Source: Chrysomallon squamiferum (taxonomy: Eukaryota; Mollusca; Gastropoda; Neomphalida; Peltospiridae). From it: 64,000 nt of DNA. Location of the stretch: positions 3,517,264 to 3,581,263 of the forward strand of contig CM022670.1 of NCBI GenBank assembly GCA_012295275.1. The letters are read 5' to 3'. Shown one piece after another: positions 28,899-63,223 of this stretch. Under the pieces are notes generated by a model. It was not told where the DNA came from. It saw only the letters and a list, made by a program, of their open reading frames with translations, and did no database searches. The stretch's first letter is position 1. Each line of letters begins with the position of its first letter. The translations under genes were made by a program, and so were the position numbers.

Positions 28899-30340
28899 GT
28901 TAGTCGTAGCTAAAACAAATTCCTGTTCCAACCTGTACTTCACGACCATTTTAATAATCTTTCCTGTTTATGGGAAGGTGCTTATATATGAAAACTTTAT
29001 GGTGATCGATAAAAAAAAAAAAAAAAAAAAACGACTTTTAACTATTAAAACATTAATATCTTTAATAAATATTCGTTATTTCATCCGTAAATGATGTAAC
29101 ATTTCTTAAAAAGTTTATACAAGAGATAAACAAAGGATGAAAAAAACAACAAAAAAACAACAACAAAACAATGAAACAAAAATAAAAAGGAAAATGAAGG
29201 AAGGATAAAAGGAAAAACAACGAAAAACAGAAAGAATGAGTAAACGCAGAAGCTTAGAAGAGAGAATGAAAGAATGACTAGTCTGACAATTAATACAAAA
29301 AAAAAAAAAAAAAAAAAAAACTCCCTGCTATTTGAACAAAAATTCATCAAAATCTTAATAAGCTTAGAAACTTTGTCAAACAGAATAACTAATAGAGATA
29401 CCAAAAGGTCATAAAATAGGTCCACTATTTTATATCTACGATGTTTTCTCCTCTTTACTGCTTGCATGCTTCTAGGCAAGGAACTTCAAATGTTTGACAT
29501 CTCTAAAATAATAATAAATAAAAAAGATAGCATTTATCTGTTTTCCGTCATGATAATCGGAAAGAGAAAAAGCGCAGACTTTAATTGGTTAAACTTCAAA
29601 GAAATGGATGTTGTTGTTTTTTTATTACAAGCGCTTACATTAATCACGATTTTACGGTGATAACAGATCTGTCAACGGACAGTGGCTGGAACGGGAAATA
29701 ACAACATCGAGGAAACGTGATCTTGCAGCTAATTTAATATTTTGTGGTCACTTGGTTTATACATTAATATAAATGTACACAGATTTTGCGACGTACGAAT
29801 TAAATTAAACTTTCTTTCTTTCTTTTTTTCTTTCTTTTTACCTTTTTTTCTTTTATATATTGGGTGTTTCTTTAATTTGTTTAATGCTTGGCAGTTCTGT
29901 GTCTATTTTTTTATTTTTTCATTCATTAATTCTTTCTTTCTTTCTTTCATTCATCCTCCCACCCCATCACATCGATTGAGCTGTGACTGTTCTTTCAATC
30001 ATCTGTCTAACCAGCACAATCTGTTTCCTTCGCGTTATCAGTGAAACAAATTCTGTTATCGCATGCTTCCTGTCATCAAATATTTCAAAATATTTAACAT
30101 AAAGCTGCTGAACCGCGATACGGGATCAGAAAACTTATCTTCAGATTTACAGATACCGGTTACACTCATGTGCAGTAGAATAAATATTTAAAATAATTAA
30201 AAAACATTTTCTTTAGCTGATAGCATTCAATAATAAACATCGAGCTGGTCTGTGAAACGATTCTTGAAGCCGATTTTGAAAGAAGTTTATTTTGCGATTT
30301 GTTTTGATGCCCTTTCTCCCAGCTGTTGAGAACGTGATGT
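28899..30340. other. Gene-free stretch
   Basis: AT-rich sequence with A runs at about 29010-29030 and 29297-29320 and T-rich tracts at 29815-29860. I see nothing that supports a gene. Confidence 0.6.
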
Positions 30341-30420
30341 GAGTAGCCCAGTGGTTAGGTCGCAGGATCAAACCGTTCAGGTGTCCCCACTGGAGTTTTA
30401 CCCATTATAGCCTCAGCAGA
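30341..30420 (+). repeat. tRNA-like SINE head
   Basis: GAGTAGCCCAGTGGTTAGG is a good tRNA A box. It is followed by GATCAAACCGTTCAGGTGTC as a diverged B box. There is no cloverleaf with a plausible anticodon arm, so this is a SINE head and not a tRNA gene. Confidence 0.45.
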
Positions 30421-30709
30421 ATTTTTTTATAAGCTAACCAAGCTGCAGTCTTTGTCTTGCGGTCTGAAAGGTCCTCATTTCACTAGTTTCAAAGCTCTGT
30501 TAACTGCTAACCTCGCAAAGTCCAAATCAGTCCCTGATTACTACCAGTGGTTCATCATTTGTTTATAAAAAGTCAGTGATATGTGCTCACCTGTTTATGA
30601 ATGTGCACGGATAGAGATTCTTTAAGTGCTTATTAAGTTTCAAAAATAATAATAATTATTATTATAATTTTTAATTTTTTAAATTTTTAAAAAAAAAAAA
30701 TCTGATAAA

Positions 30710-30885
30710 AACCAGCTGTCACGTTGGCAGTTCTTATCAGCTACCAGCAAGGAATATTTAATACGTGCCTTTCTATGACAAGAAGACACGTTTGATAAAC
30801 CTGCCATACTGTACTGGCTTGAACGAGAGAAAACACGATGCCTACACTGAGCAGTTTTGATCCTGCAATCCTGTACCACTCATTT
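30710..30885 (-). repeat. SINE copy, head-body portion
   Basis: Read on the minus strand it shows TCTCGTTCAAGCCAGTACAG, then TTTATCAAACGTGTCTTCTT, then TCCTTGCTGGTAGCTGATAA, which follows the body of the family in order. The tail is absent. Confidence 0.55.
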
Positions 30886-32182
30886 CATGTCTCTTCTCTT
30901 CTAACAAACAAATAAGCAAAGCAAAGAAACCAATGGACGAATGAAAAAAAAAAAAAAAAAAAAAAACGAAAATTAGAAAAAGAAAAAATACTTCAGACAG
31001 AAGGAATAAATGTATTTTCACACATTGACGTAGACAGATAAACATACAGACAGACTGACAGATACGCAGACAGACATCTGATGAATGAATTTACATAACA
31101 GAATTTACCAAAGCGAATCGTGACATAAATGAATGAAAATAACATCGCGTTAAAGAAATGATGCATTAGACTGTATCTTCTGTACAAGCCTCAGAAATCT
31201 TCGTTCAGACCCTTCGAACTACTACTACTACTACTTCTGCTACTGGAGCAACAACTACTACTATTATTACCACAATCACTGCTACTACTACTGCTACTGT
31301 TACCCCCGTTACTACTGCTGCTACTACTTAACAAAAAGTGTATTTTATTTCATGATATAAATATTTAAAAAAATGATGAAAATTTTCATCATTTTTTATT
31401 TTAATTTTCAGCTTATAAATAATATAATTTATTCTCCTTCAAAATTTGGATTCACAATAACTTAAAATCCACATATACCAAATTTCATACTTTTCCCAGA
31501 GATAAACATCACATTCACATACCAGCCATACTGAAGTAAAGACTTAAAACGCTAACATGGTTTATCTGTATTCAGCTTGTTCCAAAACAATTTTTACACC
31601 AATAATTTAAAGCGTATTCAACCTTCATAACTCTTTGGTGTAAATAAAGCTTGAAAAATGTAAGATAAATAAAAACGAAAAATACCATCAGCGATTTGAA
31701 AAGTGTTGTAGAACTTATTAAAAGATAAATCACATACTGAATATTTTCACGTTTTCCGATACGAACATTCCATGCATTTTGTGTGGTTTGATAATTCAGC
31801 GAAACTAACGTGCGTGTTGAAAGGTCATAAACGTGTGATAAAAGAAGTTACTTGATAGGCGAGGATAATACAACTGTCACACTACAGAGTGTAAATTTGT
31901 TGTTATTTTGTTTTCATTTTCGTTTTCATAGTTCAGTTTTGTTTTATTCGTCTGTTTTATTTTTATTTTTATTTTGTTTTTGTTTATACAAGCACATGCA
32001 CATGCAGAAGTATATCCACATCATACTACTGGAATTTTTTTTTTTTTTTTTTTTGTTGAATATGTCTACTTGCACATTTCTGCTGTTAGGCATCTGTTTG
32101 ACAAACACACACATTAACCTAGCACGTAAAACACGAACTACACAAACAAGCTCGTATCTGCAACTTTAATCGTTACCTAATT

Positions 32183-32636
32183 AATCCGGCTTTCACCGAT
32201 TGCCTTTCAAGACTGTTTTCAACGTCTCTGAATCGCAAAAACCGAACCAAACCGAATCACAAAACATTTCGTACCGTGCGTCACCAGCGACAGACTCCGA
32301 CACCCAGGTTTATCAAAGCACCACCTTTCAGTCTTGCCTCTCACGTGCTTTTCAAATTAACCCTGCGCGTATCGTTGCCATAAATCAGAATTAACGAGTG
32401 TGTGTTATTAGCGTTCATCGCTAACGATGATCCCGAGCGATAGCCGGTTCAAGCGACGACCCGGGCATCGTGGATGACGTGATAGCAACGTTGGTGTCGT
32501 GTACAAACGTCAGCCCCCTTGCTACGTTGCCGCTGGAACCGATAATGAGGGTTCGTGTGTTTGGTGGCATTTGAACCTCGCTCGTGTTAAGAGATACCGT
32601 GTCACAACCCGACCGCATAGTTAAAAATCCGGCTTT
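32183..32636. other. CpG-rich segment flanked by an 11-bp direct repeat
   Basis: AATCCGGCTTT occurs at 32183-32193 and 32626-32636. The roughly 430 bp between are rich in CpG and C+G compared with both flanks. Short open frames exist on both strands without recognisable homology. It could be an inserted sequence, an exon of an unknown gene or a regulatory element. Confidence 0.35.
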
Positions 32637-33472
32637 TTAAAAAGTTTTGTTTACTTAATATGACTTTAATGGCGATACTGAAAAAAATGATAAAAAGTCG
32701 AAGGCGATGTGAAGGAATTTTTCGAAATTGTAATTTTTTAGTTTTTAAAATTTTTGTTTTATTTTATTTATTTATTTATTTATTTATTTATTTTATTATT
32801 ATTTAATTATTTATTTATATTATTATTATTTTTTAATTATTTATTTATATTATTATTATTATTATTATTATTATTTAAATTATTTATTTATATTATTATT
32901 CTTATTTTTTAATTAATTATTTATTTATTTATTGCTGCTGTTGTTGTCGTCGTCGTCTTCTTTGTACATCTTCATACGTTTATGTTTGTGTGTGTTGAAC
33001 ATGTATGAACTCATCAATGCTCTCGTTCGTGCATCTAGCAACACGGAAGCATAACGAAAGACAGACACAGAACCAATTAATAGAAGCTACAGACAACAAT
33101 CGGTCATTGAACCAGTCAGAAGTAAAACGCGAAACAAACGAGAAAACAAAAGAAAAGAAGACACATTACGAAAGTGATCGATTAGGCTGCAATAAATCGT
33201 TTACGCAAGAAGTTTACAGGAAACAGCGTTGTGCCAGAAAGTCTGTGTGCGTCTCCAAATAGCGTGGTAATAAAGCTGAAAATGGAAAGTCTTTGTTTTC
33301 TCTGACAACAATAATGTCCCTGGAGGGAAAGGGGAAGATAACAGAGAGATGTTTTGTAAACTGAAAATAAGTGTTTATCTGAAAAAAAATTGTGTTGTTG
33401 TAAGGTGAAAACATGAAAAACTACTGTTTATTTTTAGTTTTTTTGTTGTTTTTTTTAATTGTGTGTGTATGT

Positions 33473-33510
33473 CTCTCTCTGTCTGTCTATCTGTCTGTCT
33501 GTCTGTCTAG

Positions 33511-33558
<48 letters not shown>

Positions 33559-33687
33559 CTTTCTCAATCTCTCTCAATCTTTCTCAATCTCTCTCTCTCT
33601 CGCTCTTTCTCACTTTCGATATTTTTCTTTCTATTGTTTGTAACTTTCTTTTTGTAAGTCTCTCTCTTTCTATTTATTTATCTATCT

Positions 33688-33776
<89 letters not shown>
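33473..33776. repeat. Compound (TC)n array with TCTG and CTCAAT variants
   Basis: TCTG units, pure TC, four copies of a CTCAATCTTT/CTCAATCTCT decamer at about 33552-33592, then pure TC at 33691-33776. Confidence 0.9.
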
Positions 33777-33779
<3 letters not shown>

Positions 33780-34476
33780 CTCGTCCTCCATTATGTTTTG
33801 TAAGAACATTACTGATTTTAGTCTTAATTTCTTTTCTTCTTCTTCTTAGTCCTTTTTTTTGATTATTACTGTGATGTTGTCTGTACAACTCATTAAGAAT
33901 ACTCATCGAAAAAATATGTTTGAAATTATCCGTTAAGTAAGCTAATTGAGACAAATAAGCCAAAGATGGTTTTTTTTTAATTAAATGCAACTTGTAGGTA
34001 ATGAGGGGATTATAAAACATTATGTGGTAGCCAAGTTTAATAACCACGAAGTTTGGCTTTTTCTGTCTTTTCTTTTTTTTTTTTTTTTTTTTTTTTTTCT
34101 TTTATTTTTTTAAATTGAGATAATAATTTTGACGTTGCTAAATTATTGGTTAGGAGTAATCGCAGATGTTAGGGTTAAAATGAAATGCGTGTTACTTTGA
34201 ATTCTTTGTAGGATTTTCTTTCTTTTTTTTTTCTTCTTATTCTGTCTCTGTCTTTTTTTTTATTTGTGCCTCTCTATTTTTCTCTCTCAATCTGTTCCAA
34301 TCACGCTGTCTCTCTGTCTGTCCGTGTCTTTCTTTCTCTCTCTCTGTCTCACACATACACACACAAACGCAAAAGTTAGATCAAATGATATGCGAATGAA
34401 TATAAAAAAAAAGATTCATGGCTGCTAACTGAAACAGCGCTGGACGAAGATTGGTGAGTTTTCTCTCTTTATCGCA

Positions 34477-34555
34477 ACATAACTCGGTGAGTGGGATTCG
34501 AACCCCGCGTCTTTCAGCTTTTAAACCACTTAGTCGCGGATGCATTTGCCTCCTC
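34477..34555 (-). repeat. tRNA-like fragment with perfect B box
   Basis: The minus strand contains GGGGTTCGAATCCCAC, a perfect T-arm/B box, preceded by GCGACTAAGTGGTTTAAAAG as an A-box-like D arm. The two are too close for an anticodon arm, so it is a SINE head or tRNA pseudogene. Confidence 0.45.
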
Positions 34556-36129
34556 AGAAGTTCAGAGACTTTGAAAAGAGACGCGATTTTCAGGAAATGT
34601 ATTAATCTCTTACGTTAAACTGCCGATATCGTTTTCGTTCTGCCAGTACGAATTAGCTGAGCTAATATTTTCAACTAATTCAATTAACACTTCAGACTGC
34701 GGACGAGCTTGCACTAACAGACGGTGCAAGATGGGATGATGCAATATCTGCTATATATATCAACATAGCTGACACCTCAATGCATCACAGGATGGGTTTT
34801 CCTGGTCATCGAGTTCGCTTGGCATTAGCAACCAATGAAAACACGAGTATACCGACACACCTCCAATTCAACATAAGCCAATCGACCAATGAAATTCCAA
34901 AGCATTTGTGTTCAAATGTTCAACGTGTAAAAAAAAAAAAAATAAAAAAAAAAAAAAAAACTCTCGCTCACATATACATACATACATACAAACAAAAATC
35001 ATTAAACTATATTCCATAAATTTTTCGCTTGTATGATGCAAGAATAATGCTGGTAGAGAAATAATTATATTGTGAAATCTTCAAAGGGGATTGTAAGAGT
35101 CGAGGACGGTGTGAACCGATACATAGGTTTCGACGCCAGCAGGCAGTCAGTCGTAAATGCTCACTCCTTTCAAGCGACGGTAACAAAGTCTGACACGAAT
35201 TTTTTGACGTTTATTGCGCCATCTTATTGACGATATCTAATGAATAAGAGATCTTTCATACAGATAAAACTTGAAAAGTCTGATAAATGAAAAGTAATAA
35301 TAAATAATGTTAACAAATAAAAAATAAAAATAGTAAGACGAAAATAAAGAGATAAAAAAAGAAGAAGAAAAAAAGCACACACTAACAAAGCATGTGTCAT
35401 TTCTAAAGGGCCAAACTTAACCACGACTTACGGGTGTCTCTCAATAGCATTCAACTGAAGTAAGAAAAACGTAAATGGTATTTATAACATTCTAAGCATA
35501 GCTAAGTAACGAAACTAACCACACACTACATATATTTAATCATTCTATTTCTGAACGTAGTTGCATGAATGAAGAAGCTCGGTAAAGCAAATAACTCGAG
35601 TGTTTCGTGTATCTGGAGAGTACACATGTAAGTATAATCCATACGGTAACGAGCATAATTTTATACACAGGTTTTGGCACTCTTTTCTGCAACGACTGGT
35701 TTCAAGAATGCAGAAAATGCCGTGATGTTGAAATAAAAAAAAAATCTAAAAATAAATTTTCAGAGGAGGTAAAAAAAGAAAAAAAAATTAGTAAAAAAAA
35801 GAAAAATTTGAAAAAGAAAAAGAAGCGGAAGAACGGTGTCTTCTTATTAATTTATCGAGGTAATTATGAAAAATGAAGGGGCGGAAACAGCGATATGAAA
35901 TCTTGATAAGCCTTCTTGTTTGCACCGTTATCTTGCGGGAAGATTAAATAACGGTTTCAATGCAAATATAGGTAAACACATCAGACCATAAAGTAGGATG
36001 TTTTGGTCCCTCATGTCTACCGTCTAGCCACGTGATTTGGCGTAAAAAAAAATTCATTTCACGTCTTTTGTTCTAACAATCTGTTTGTTTTAAAAAAAAA
36101 AAAAAAACGTTCTCTTCTTCTTCTCTCAG

Positions 36130-36283
36130 TTGCAGGAACCCTTTACCTGTTTCAGGGAACTCGCTGAACGCTGCCCATCTACTGGAGTCGCAAGAAGAGG
36201 AGGCTCCATCTCGGGTACATGCGTGCCCGTGCAGTCGTTTTCTTTGTGATCGCGGACTGTTACACGGGTGGACTGTGAGAAAT
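36130..36283 (+). other. 5' part of the signal-peptide exon: 5' UTR or in-frame coding extension
   Basis: A strong acceptor (CTTCTTCTTCTCTCAG) ends at 36129. From 36131 there are 51 codons without a stop in the frame of the ATG at 36284; the first in-frame stop lies upstream of the acceptor, at 36074. If it is translated, the one base before 36131 completes a codon split in phase 2. The signal-peptide-like hydrophobic stretch would then be internal, so a 5' UTR reading is the simpler one. Confidence 0.45.
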
Positions 36284-49465
<13,182 letters not shown>

Positions 49466-49484
49466 AATAGAAGTAGCGTAGGAA

Positions 49485-49490
49485 AATAAA
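49485..49490 (+). promoter_or_regulatory. Candidate poly(A) signal AATAAA for the PVF-like gene
   Basis: This is the first AATAAA after the stop, only 20 bp downstream. Another lies at 49766-49771, and further A-rich matches follow. In DNA this AT-rich the hexamer is common by chance, so the true 3' end cannot be chosen from sequence alone. Confidence 0.3.
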
Positions 49491-51504
49491 AATTTAATTA
49501 TTAAAGAACGTCGAAGCACATGGATCTATTTCTACCTCCAAATATTCTGACTCATCTTGTCAGCTTTTGAGTTTTATTTTTCTGACTACTCACAAAGCTT
49601 TATATTTAACAAGAATGTACATATGGACTAGAATAAGGATTGTAAACTGTAGATGGTGATAAGAGATGTAAAAGAAATTCTGAAGATGATTTGAAAAAAA
49701 AAAACATGGCCAAAGAAATCAGTGAAATTATTTTGTGTATATATATTTATATGGCTAACATTAATAATAAAATTAATTTAATCTAACATTATTAAATTAT
49801 TAAAAATGTGAATAAAAATTTTTTTTTTTTTTTTTTTTTTTTGAAAGGCCTTAGTGTACAAACCACAATGACAATTTCTGAAGCACCTAAAAGTGTTTTA
49901 ATACTGTATAACTTTCGGAAACACATTCGTGTTTCTGGTTTACTAAAGACTGCTTCTTTTTTTTTTTTTTTTTGTCTGACGTCATAGCTGACAAGAAAAT
50001 ACAAATTTTGATTGGTCGAGAAATATCGATTATGAATATTAATTTCTGTTCTTTCCTACAGCATCCGGAAATTTCGAAATGCGTACACCATCTTACGAAA
50101 CATGGATCTATACAAAAATGAAATAAAAGAGTAAGAATTTATAAGTATCTCTTGACGATATTTATTTATGAACTATTTACAGTAAGCATACTTATAAATT
50201 ATGTTCGGGAGTAGTCGAGGAGAAACCAGGTTTTTTTGCAGAATTTCACTCGAAGAAATCACCGTTATTTTATCCTAGTACTGCACCATGGGTGTTGAAG
50301 CTGTTGATTTAAAGAGCTGGTTGGAACAGGAAATCAAGTATCATTATCTACTGAAACGGCATTCCAATGTGATGCACTCTACTTCAGTAATAATTACATC
50401 ATTACAGATAATATGTGCAGAGAACAGCAAAAACCGTTACAGACCAAACGTTATCATAGCAAGTAAAAGGGAAAATTATTTTCAGCATTTCTTGGAAATC
50501 GACTAAAAAACTTCAAGAAAGTTTTGAAGACCTGTGCATGTTCTGTGAAACAACTTCAATATTGTACAAACGTTTTTAAACCCACAGTTTCGTTCTTTGA
50601 ATCTAATTACCCAGATATATTTATGCAGACGACGTTCCGAAACATTTTTGACACGGGGATGTAGTGTTAGTTCTTCTGAAAAACAAAATGGTGGTGTATC
50701 GTTCTCAAAATACAGACAGACTTTATATATTTGGTGTAGTTGATCATGACATTGTTATTTTGTTATAGTTTTGTGTTAGTCTTCATAATTATGTGTTACG
50801 TGTGTTAAAAACAAGAGAAGTTATATTTTCTTATTACTTCAGCGGCGAAATTTGTTTGTGTAACTATTTATCACTGTCACGTATGTATAGTATATATTTA
50901 TAAAATACTTGTTAAGGGAAGCAACTCTAACAGATCTAATAGTTTAATCAGAATACACTCCCTTGGCATTTTGGACCATTTGACTGTAAAACAGTACGAC
51001 ATCATTACTAATTTTGTTATTATTCATCCTGTCCATCTCGCCAGTGTTTCATATGCAGCCTGTTTCACTTTTACTCTCGTTTCAAATTCTTAAACGTAAT
51101 TTATTTTTGACACTCTACTTCATTTATGCCATCGTTATATAAATACGAGTATAAGAATGAACAAGCTGAAAAAAGCTTTGTTAGATCAGAAAATTTTTAA
51201 ATTAAAATATATTCCGCCTGGTAACAGCTAATTTTTAATGCAAGATATTTTCTGAATTTCTAAATCGTTGAAATCTCCGTCATCTGTATTTATTTACTCT
51301 TTGTAAGTGCCATCCTAAGTTTCCTCGAGGAAAAAACCGAAAAAGGTTTGTGCCATAATTTCACCAGTTACTTTCATGTTAGTGCCATAGCTTCACTGGC
51401 AGTATTTATTTTCTTTGACATTTGTGCCATAATGTTAGTACCAGTCAAGGCGAATAGTTAATGGTATCAAGTTTCTATATGCTATTTGAGATTTTGTCGA
51501 AATT

Positions 51505-51515
51505 ATTACTACTAC

Positions 51516-51582
<67 letters not shown>

Positions 51583-51758
51583 TTATTTATTTTTTATTAT
51601 TTTATTGATTTATTTTTTATTGATTTATTTTTTTTTTATAATTTTTTTAAAATTTATTTATTTACTTTATTTACTTATTTATGTATTTTATTTTTTATTA
51701 TTATTTTTATTTCATTTAATTTATTTATTTAAATTTTTATTGTTTATTTATTTATTTT

Positions 51759-51789
<31 letters not shown>

Positions 51790-51790
51790 T
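51505..51790. repeat. (ATT)n and TTTA-rich block
   Basis: About 26 pure ATT units followed by 200 bp of A/T-only tetranucleotide-like sequence. Confidence 0.9.
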
Positions 51791-52069
51791 TCACTTTTTT
51801 TGATGTGGTGTTTTTGGTTTGGTAGATAGGAATCATAAAACTTCAGCAAGGCACCGAAGTCCACAGTCTAAACCGTTGATGTAGCTGTATCTTGTAATTT
51901 ACCCCACAAACGTGCCTTATTCACTGGCACAGGCATTTAAACCTACATGTACTAGGGCATGTGACGATATTCTTTAATGACGAGAGAAATGCTTTTGTTT
52001 CTCAAAATAATGTGTTATCCTTGTCTTATTATTGCGATTTTTGTTCTCTAAAATTTTGTTCGGGTACAG

Positions 52070-52126
<57 letters not shown>

Positions 52127-52432
52127 TCTCTTCCTTATATTTTATAGAAGTAATCACGTACAGTTATTAACACTGTGAAATATTAATACTATTATATAAC
52201 CGTTACGTCACGTTTCGAAATTCATGAATATGCAAATACAATAAACTAACTGTGCGTGTTATTAAATGTTTGTTTATATACTCTGTTGCTATTAGTGATG
52301 ACGGGGTGACGTCAGCTCCTCGATATTTGTTTTTCTTTATAAAAATGATGTCATGTTACTGTACGTAATAAAATCAAAGTATACATTTAAATTACTCTGT
52401 TGTCTTTAATATAACACACCCACACAAGCACG

Positions 52433-52433
<1 letters not shown>

Positions 52434-52504
<71 letters not shown>
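52434..52504. repeat. (CA)n microsatellite
   Basis: About 35 pure AC units. Confidence 0.95.
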
Positions 52505-52506
<2 letters not shown>

Positions 52507-53075
52507 CTTTATCTAGAGGATCTATAACATTTTTTTCAGTCAGTACAAAAACATAAAATTTTCTACATTTTAAATATTAAAAACATGGTCATATAATTAT
52601 TAAAAAAAAAAAATTTTTTTAAAAAAATAAAAAAAATAAAAAGAAAGAAAATGTCATTGCTTTGACAAGCTAAAATGATCACTGGCATTTTATATAAACA
52701 TTTATTCTGAATTACAAATACTACGATTTACATAAACAGTGAATTTACTGTTTCTACTAGGAAAACGTAGTCATAAAATTCAAATAAAATAAAAGATCAA
52801 TAAGGATACTATACCAATAATAATAAAAAATGTATACAAATATTTTAAGTTGTGTTGGTGGTAGTAGTAGAAGTGTGAGAAAAAACAATTTACAAAATAA
52901 ATAACATTAAATTAAAACAGGAACAAATACACAGTGAACAAAAAGTATTTTATTGCTAAATAGAAAATGAAATGGTATATATATTTAACATGATTTTACA
53001 ATACTTGGAGAGAAAGTCGATATCTGTCAACAACAGTATAAAGAAAAATGAAAAATTAGTAATGATGATGATGAT

Positions 53076-53076
53076 G

Positions 53077-53134
<58 letters not shown>

Positions 53135-53165
53135 TAATAACAATAATAATAGTAATAATAATAAA
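53076..53165. repeat. (TAA)n microsatellite
   Basis: Mostly pure TAA preceded by four ATG triplets and interrupted near its right end. Confidence 0.9.
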
Positions 53166-53802
53166 TTATACTCCTGTGTAATTAATTAATTTTATTTTTA
53201 TTTTAATTTTAAATACAAATAGAAAATTATGATCTTTCAGCATTTTCAAATCAAACCTTTATTAGTTTTGCTTTGTTGTATAATACACTATTAATATTTG
53301 AAGGTTAATTAGTTTAATATGTAAATGAATATTCACTAATTCCATGCAAGTAAAGAGAACTGGTAATAGTCACGTAATAATAGTAGTTGCTTAGTAACAG
53401 TATGGAAAAAAAAAAACCCCAGCAGTTTATTATCAGTATTAATACAAAATGTAGTTGCAGTAATAGTTTAGTAGTAGTAGTAGTAGTAATTGTAGTAGTT
53501 GTAATAGTAGTAGTAGCAGTACCTGTACTAACAGTAGTTGCGTCATAGTAATAGTAGGAGAAGCACTAGTTATATTAGTAGTATCAGCAACAGCAGTATA
53601 ACACCAAAAACAGAAGAAGCAGTAGTTATATTAGTATCATCAGCAGCAGCAGTAGTAGAAGTAGCAGTAACTGCAATATAATGTTAATAGTAGCAGAACA
53701 AAGCTGTAACAGTATTCATAGTATTATTGTACAAGACACACAGGCAATAGTGATGATAGCCGAAGAAATACTTAAGTAACCCTAGCAATAATAATGTCAG
53801 TA

Positions 53803-54066
53803 CATGGCCGTAACTAGATTCTTTTTGAAATGAGGCAAAAACAATTAATTGGTCGAGGACCTAAGGCCCTCAGAAGCTCCTACTAGTTTCTATAGGAATA
53901 GAGATTTATATTTTATATTTTTTAAATAAATCTTTTTTTATTTATTTTTTTTTTTTTTTTAACAAACAAATTTAAAAAAATAAAAATATAAATAAATAAA
54001 TAAATAAGAATAAAAATCACATCAGTTTCGGTATGAGGCATTTGCCTCAGTGTAGTTACGGCCATG
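53803..54066. mobile_element. 264-bp MITE with perfect 14-bp inverted repeats
   Basis: CATGGCCGTAACTA at 53803-53816 is the exact reverse complement of 54053-54066. CAGTA is repeated directly at 53798-53802 and 54067-54071. The interior has a second paired motif (TGAGGCAAA) near each end. The superfamily is uncertain because a 5-bp duplication is not the hAT length. It lies 3' of the tubulin stop. Confidence 0.65.
53937..53942 (-). promoter_or_regulatory. Candidate poly(A) signal for beta-tubulin, inside a MITE
   Basis: TTTATT on the plus strand reads AATAAA on the minus strand, about 400 bp after the tubulin stop. I see no canonical AATAAA nearer to the stop. It lies within the 264-bp inverted-repeat element at 53803-54066. 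A weaker CATAAA variant is near 54310. Confidence 0.3.
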
Positions 54067-54348
54067 CAGTAGCAACTGTTCACAAAAATGCCTATGAAGC
54101 TACACAATGGGCCATTAAATAATGATTGTTAGAAAATATCACAATGTTGAATGTACGGCGACATTAACAAAATGGACGGATATGACAATAATTATATGTT
54201 CTGTATAAGTGAACAAGAAAACGTTTTTAAAAAGTTACACAAATAATTATATGAACGGAATGTATGTGAACATGAAGGTGGTCAAGCGATAATGTCCGTA
54301 AAAGAGATTTATGAAGAAAACAAACTGGGAGTTGTTAGTGTGGAGCGG

Positions 54349-62095
<7,747 letters not shown>

Positions 62096-62192
62096 TCAGA
62101 GAGAATACCGTGATAATAATAAACTGATGGTAGGCGATAAATATGTTGGACTTTTAAGGTATAGTTATGCCCATATCATTCAATCAGTCAAT

Positions 62193-62196
<4 letters not shown>

Positions 62197-62269
<73 letters not shown>
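62197..62269. repeat. (TC)n microsatellite
   Basis: About 36 pure units in tubulin intron 1. Confidence 0.95.
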
Positions 62270-62273
<4 letters not shown>

Positions 62274-62507
62274 ATAATCAATCTGTATTACTCTGACTAT
62301 GCATATGTCCGCCTCTCTGTCTCTCTGGCTATCTAATTAAATACAGTTTATCGACTGGTCTGATTCTATAGATATATGTGCCTATCTGACGTTTGATTAT
62401 ATATTTTTGTTGATTTTTATTCGCTTGCACTAAAATATATTTCGATTCGACATTTTTATTTTCGACCAATACTAGACGCATTAAATGTAGCGCCACCCTA
62501 TAATTCC

Positions 62508-62542
<35 letters not shown>

Positions 62543-63223
62543 GGAGATCTTGTTTCCTTATTACCAGTTCACAGAGACAACGGTACAAGGTATCCAATGG
62601 TAACTGACTTTAATAAAGAATAAGATGTTTCTTAATTGTATAGCGGTTTCAGATGGCACACCAACAAACCCCATGCTAAACGAAGTAAGACGATATTTGT
62701 GTACTATAATAATTGACTACGAGTCCATGATAATAAACGTTTCATTGCCAGATGACAGCAAATACATTGCTGATATGTAATATTAATTTATTGTCTTCTA
62801 GTTATCAGCACATCATTCCCAATTCCTCTTAACAACACTGGAAACTTTGGCCGTAACGTTTGATTTATGGCAAGATTTTAACTCAAAATTTTTGTCCCTA
62901 AAGCTGTAATTATTTTCCGAGCTAAGTGATATTTGAGGCTTCCAAGAAACCGATTAAGACATGTACGAAGCTGTCGGTTCATAAATTAGGTGTACCCTTT
63001 GAAAAGGTTCACGCAAGTAACACTGTCATAATCTAGTGTGGAAAATAATAATGATTCAACTAGTGAAAACTAATTTATAACTGCATTTTAAAATAATTCT
63101 TAGGTTGTTTTTCTTGTTTGTTTCTTTCTGAGTGGGTTTTGGTCGGTTGAAGTGTATAATTTACGTGAGGTTTGCGTGTTTTCTATGATTTGTGATAAAT
63201 CGTGTTTTACGTTGGTTTGCAAG

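Larger units (their letters stand above)
30886..36129. other. Gene-free stretch upstream of the PVF-like gene
   Basis: It contains ACT-type trinucleotides at 31215-31330, the CpG-rich segment at 32194-32625, (TTTA)/(TTA) arrays at 32759-32931, a compound (TC)n at 33473-33776 and the tRNA-like fragment at 34477-34555. No exon is supported. Confidence 0.6.
49466..54348. other. Convergent intergenic region
   Basis: It lies between the two 3' ends. It contains the 3' UTR of the PVF-like gene (extent unknown), (ATT)n plus TTTA/TTTTA blocks at 51505-51790, (TTA)n at 52074-52124, (CA)n at 52434-52504, (TAA)n at 53076-53165, scattered AGT/AGC triplets at 53460-53680 and the MITE at 53803-54066. A 72-codon frame at 50288-50506 has no homology I know and no coding-like composition. 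Confidence 0.65.

Noticed and set aside
34477-34555. A functional tRNA gene on the minus strand
   Set aside because: The B box is perfect but D arm and T arm are adjacent with no room for an anticodon arm; best read as a SINE head.
50288-50506. 72-codon gene downstream of the PVF-like gene
   Set aside because: No homology, no neighbouring exons and ordinary AT-rich composition; it probably lies in or beyond the 3' UTR.
53400-53720. Possible coding region rich in AGT/AGC codons
   Set aside because: Diverged triplet repeat with frequent stops and no stable frame.
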